This document shows, in pieces, positions 9,293 through 9,464 of a DNA stretch of 9,464 nucleotides (the first letter of the stretch is position 1; every line of letters starts with the position of its first letter). The DNA is from JBFKAV01 sp041621405 (lineage in GTDB: Bacteria; Pseudomonadota; Alphaproteobacteria; Rhodobacterales; Rhodobacteraceae). Position numbers and translations under genes: made by a program. Under the pieces are notes generated by a model, which searched no databases, was not told the DNA's origin, and worked only from the letters and a program-made list of their open reading frames with translations. The stretch spans positions 1 through 9,464 of the forward strand of contig JBFKAV010000133.1 in assembly GCA_041621405.1 (NCBI GenBank), in the 5' to 3' direction.

Positions 9293-9305
9293 AAGAAGCG
9301 TTCTT
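9293..9305. repeat. Perfect inverted repeat AAGAA-GCG-TTCTT in the divergent promoter region
   Basis: The arms AAGAA (9293-9297) and TTCTT (9301-9305) flank GCG. The site lies 3 bp from the direct-repeat block and about 50 bp upstream of the regulator GTG. A minus-strand TATTCT (plus-strand 9269-9274 region), followed by the start site region, could be the regulator's -10, placing this repeat near its -35. It could be an operator or chance; it is too short to decide. Confidence 0.35.
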
Positions 9306-9308
9306 GCG

Positions 9309-9354
9309 CGAGTCCCGCAGGAGTCCCGTGGCCGGTCCCGCTCGAGTCCCGCAG
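9309..9354. promoter_or_regulatory. Four phased direct repeats of GTCCCG, candidate SARP operator
   Basis: GTCCCG occurs at 9312-9317, 9323-9328, 9335-9340 and 9346-9351, with starts 11, 12 and 11 bp apart. Copies 1 and 4 are an identical 12-mer, CGAGTCCCGCAG (9309-9320 and 9343-9354); copy 2 is GAGTCCCGTGG and copy 3 is CGGTCCCGCTC. All lie on the same strand and so on nearly the same face of the helix. SARP regulators such as DnrI and ActII-ORF4 are known to bind direct heptameric repeats at about 11-bp spacing just upstream of the -10. The block ends 43 bp before the divergent ATG at 9398 and about 65 bp before the regulator start, so it fits control of the plus-strand gene best. Binding by the adjacent regulator is inference. 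Confidence 0.6.
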
Positions 9355-9397
9355 CGCGGTGCAGACTCGTTCCCATCGCAAGAGAGGAGACTGTCCC

Positions 9398-9464
9398 ATG
9401 ACCCGCAAGACCGTGCGCCTCACCTCAGGCCTCCTGCCGCACCAGATCCTCGCGCTCGGCGCAC
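9398..9464 (+). CDS. Start of a divergent gene of unknown function, truncated by the window end
   Basis: An open frame begins at ATG 9398-9400 and continues through the last base, giving 22 residues starting MTRKTVRLTSGLLPHQ. AGGAG (9385-9389) with an 8-nt spacer supports translation. The visible N-terminus is basic (Arg3, Lys4, Arg7) and shows no clear signal peptide or family motif, so no function is offered. It is divergent from the SARP-type regulator, and the phased GTCCCG repeats lie directly in its upstream region. That makes it the most likely regulatory target. Confidence 0.6.
   Translation, partial: MTRKTVRLTSGLLPHQILALGA

Overview
This GC-rich, gene-dense window looks chromosomal and alphaproteobacterial, most likely from the Rhodobacteraceae or a close relative. 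The basis is protein-level resemblance: the PNPase and HslU sequences read like Rhodobacterales orthologues, and third codon positions are strongly G/C. No 16S or search result is available, so the family-level placement is inference.

Layout from left to right. (1) 3-992 (+) is a polytopic membrane protein of unknown function whose N-terminus probably lies before the window. Its stop overlaps the start of hslU (989-2287, +), the ATPase/unfoldase of the HslUV protease. (2) A convergent NAD(P)-dependent aldehyde dehydrogenase occupies 3740-2298 (-). (3) A divergent 1-Cys peroxiredoxin of the Prx6 type follows at 3963-4616 (+). (4) A very strong 12-bp GC hairpin at 4689-4716 separates the peroxiredoxin from the convergent pnp gene (6885-4741, -), which encodes polynucleotide phosphorylase. 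(5) The 409-bp gap upstream of pnp (6886-7294) holds no convincing gene, but has two GC-rich stem-loops just before the pnp ribosome-binding site. (6) At 9244-7295 (-) lies a large SARP/BTAD-type regulator with an OmpR-like DNA-binding domain, a BTAD domain, a TolB-like domain and TPR-like repeats. (7) A divergent gene begins at 9398 (+) and runs off the window.

The left and centre are housekeeping: proteolysis, aldehyde oxidation, peroxide detoxification and RNA turnover. The most notable part is the right end. The 153-bp divergent region between the SARP-type regulator and the truncated gene carries four direct copies of GTCCCG at 11-, 12- and 11-bp steps. The first and last copies extend to an identical 12-mer. 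Helically phased direct repeats of about 11 bp are the known operator architecture of SARP regulators in Streptomyces. My inference is that this is a self-contained regulator/operator/target cassette sitting beside pnp, where rpsO is usually found in proteobacteria.
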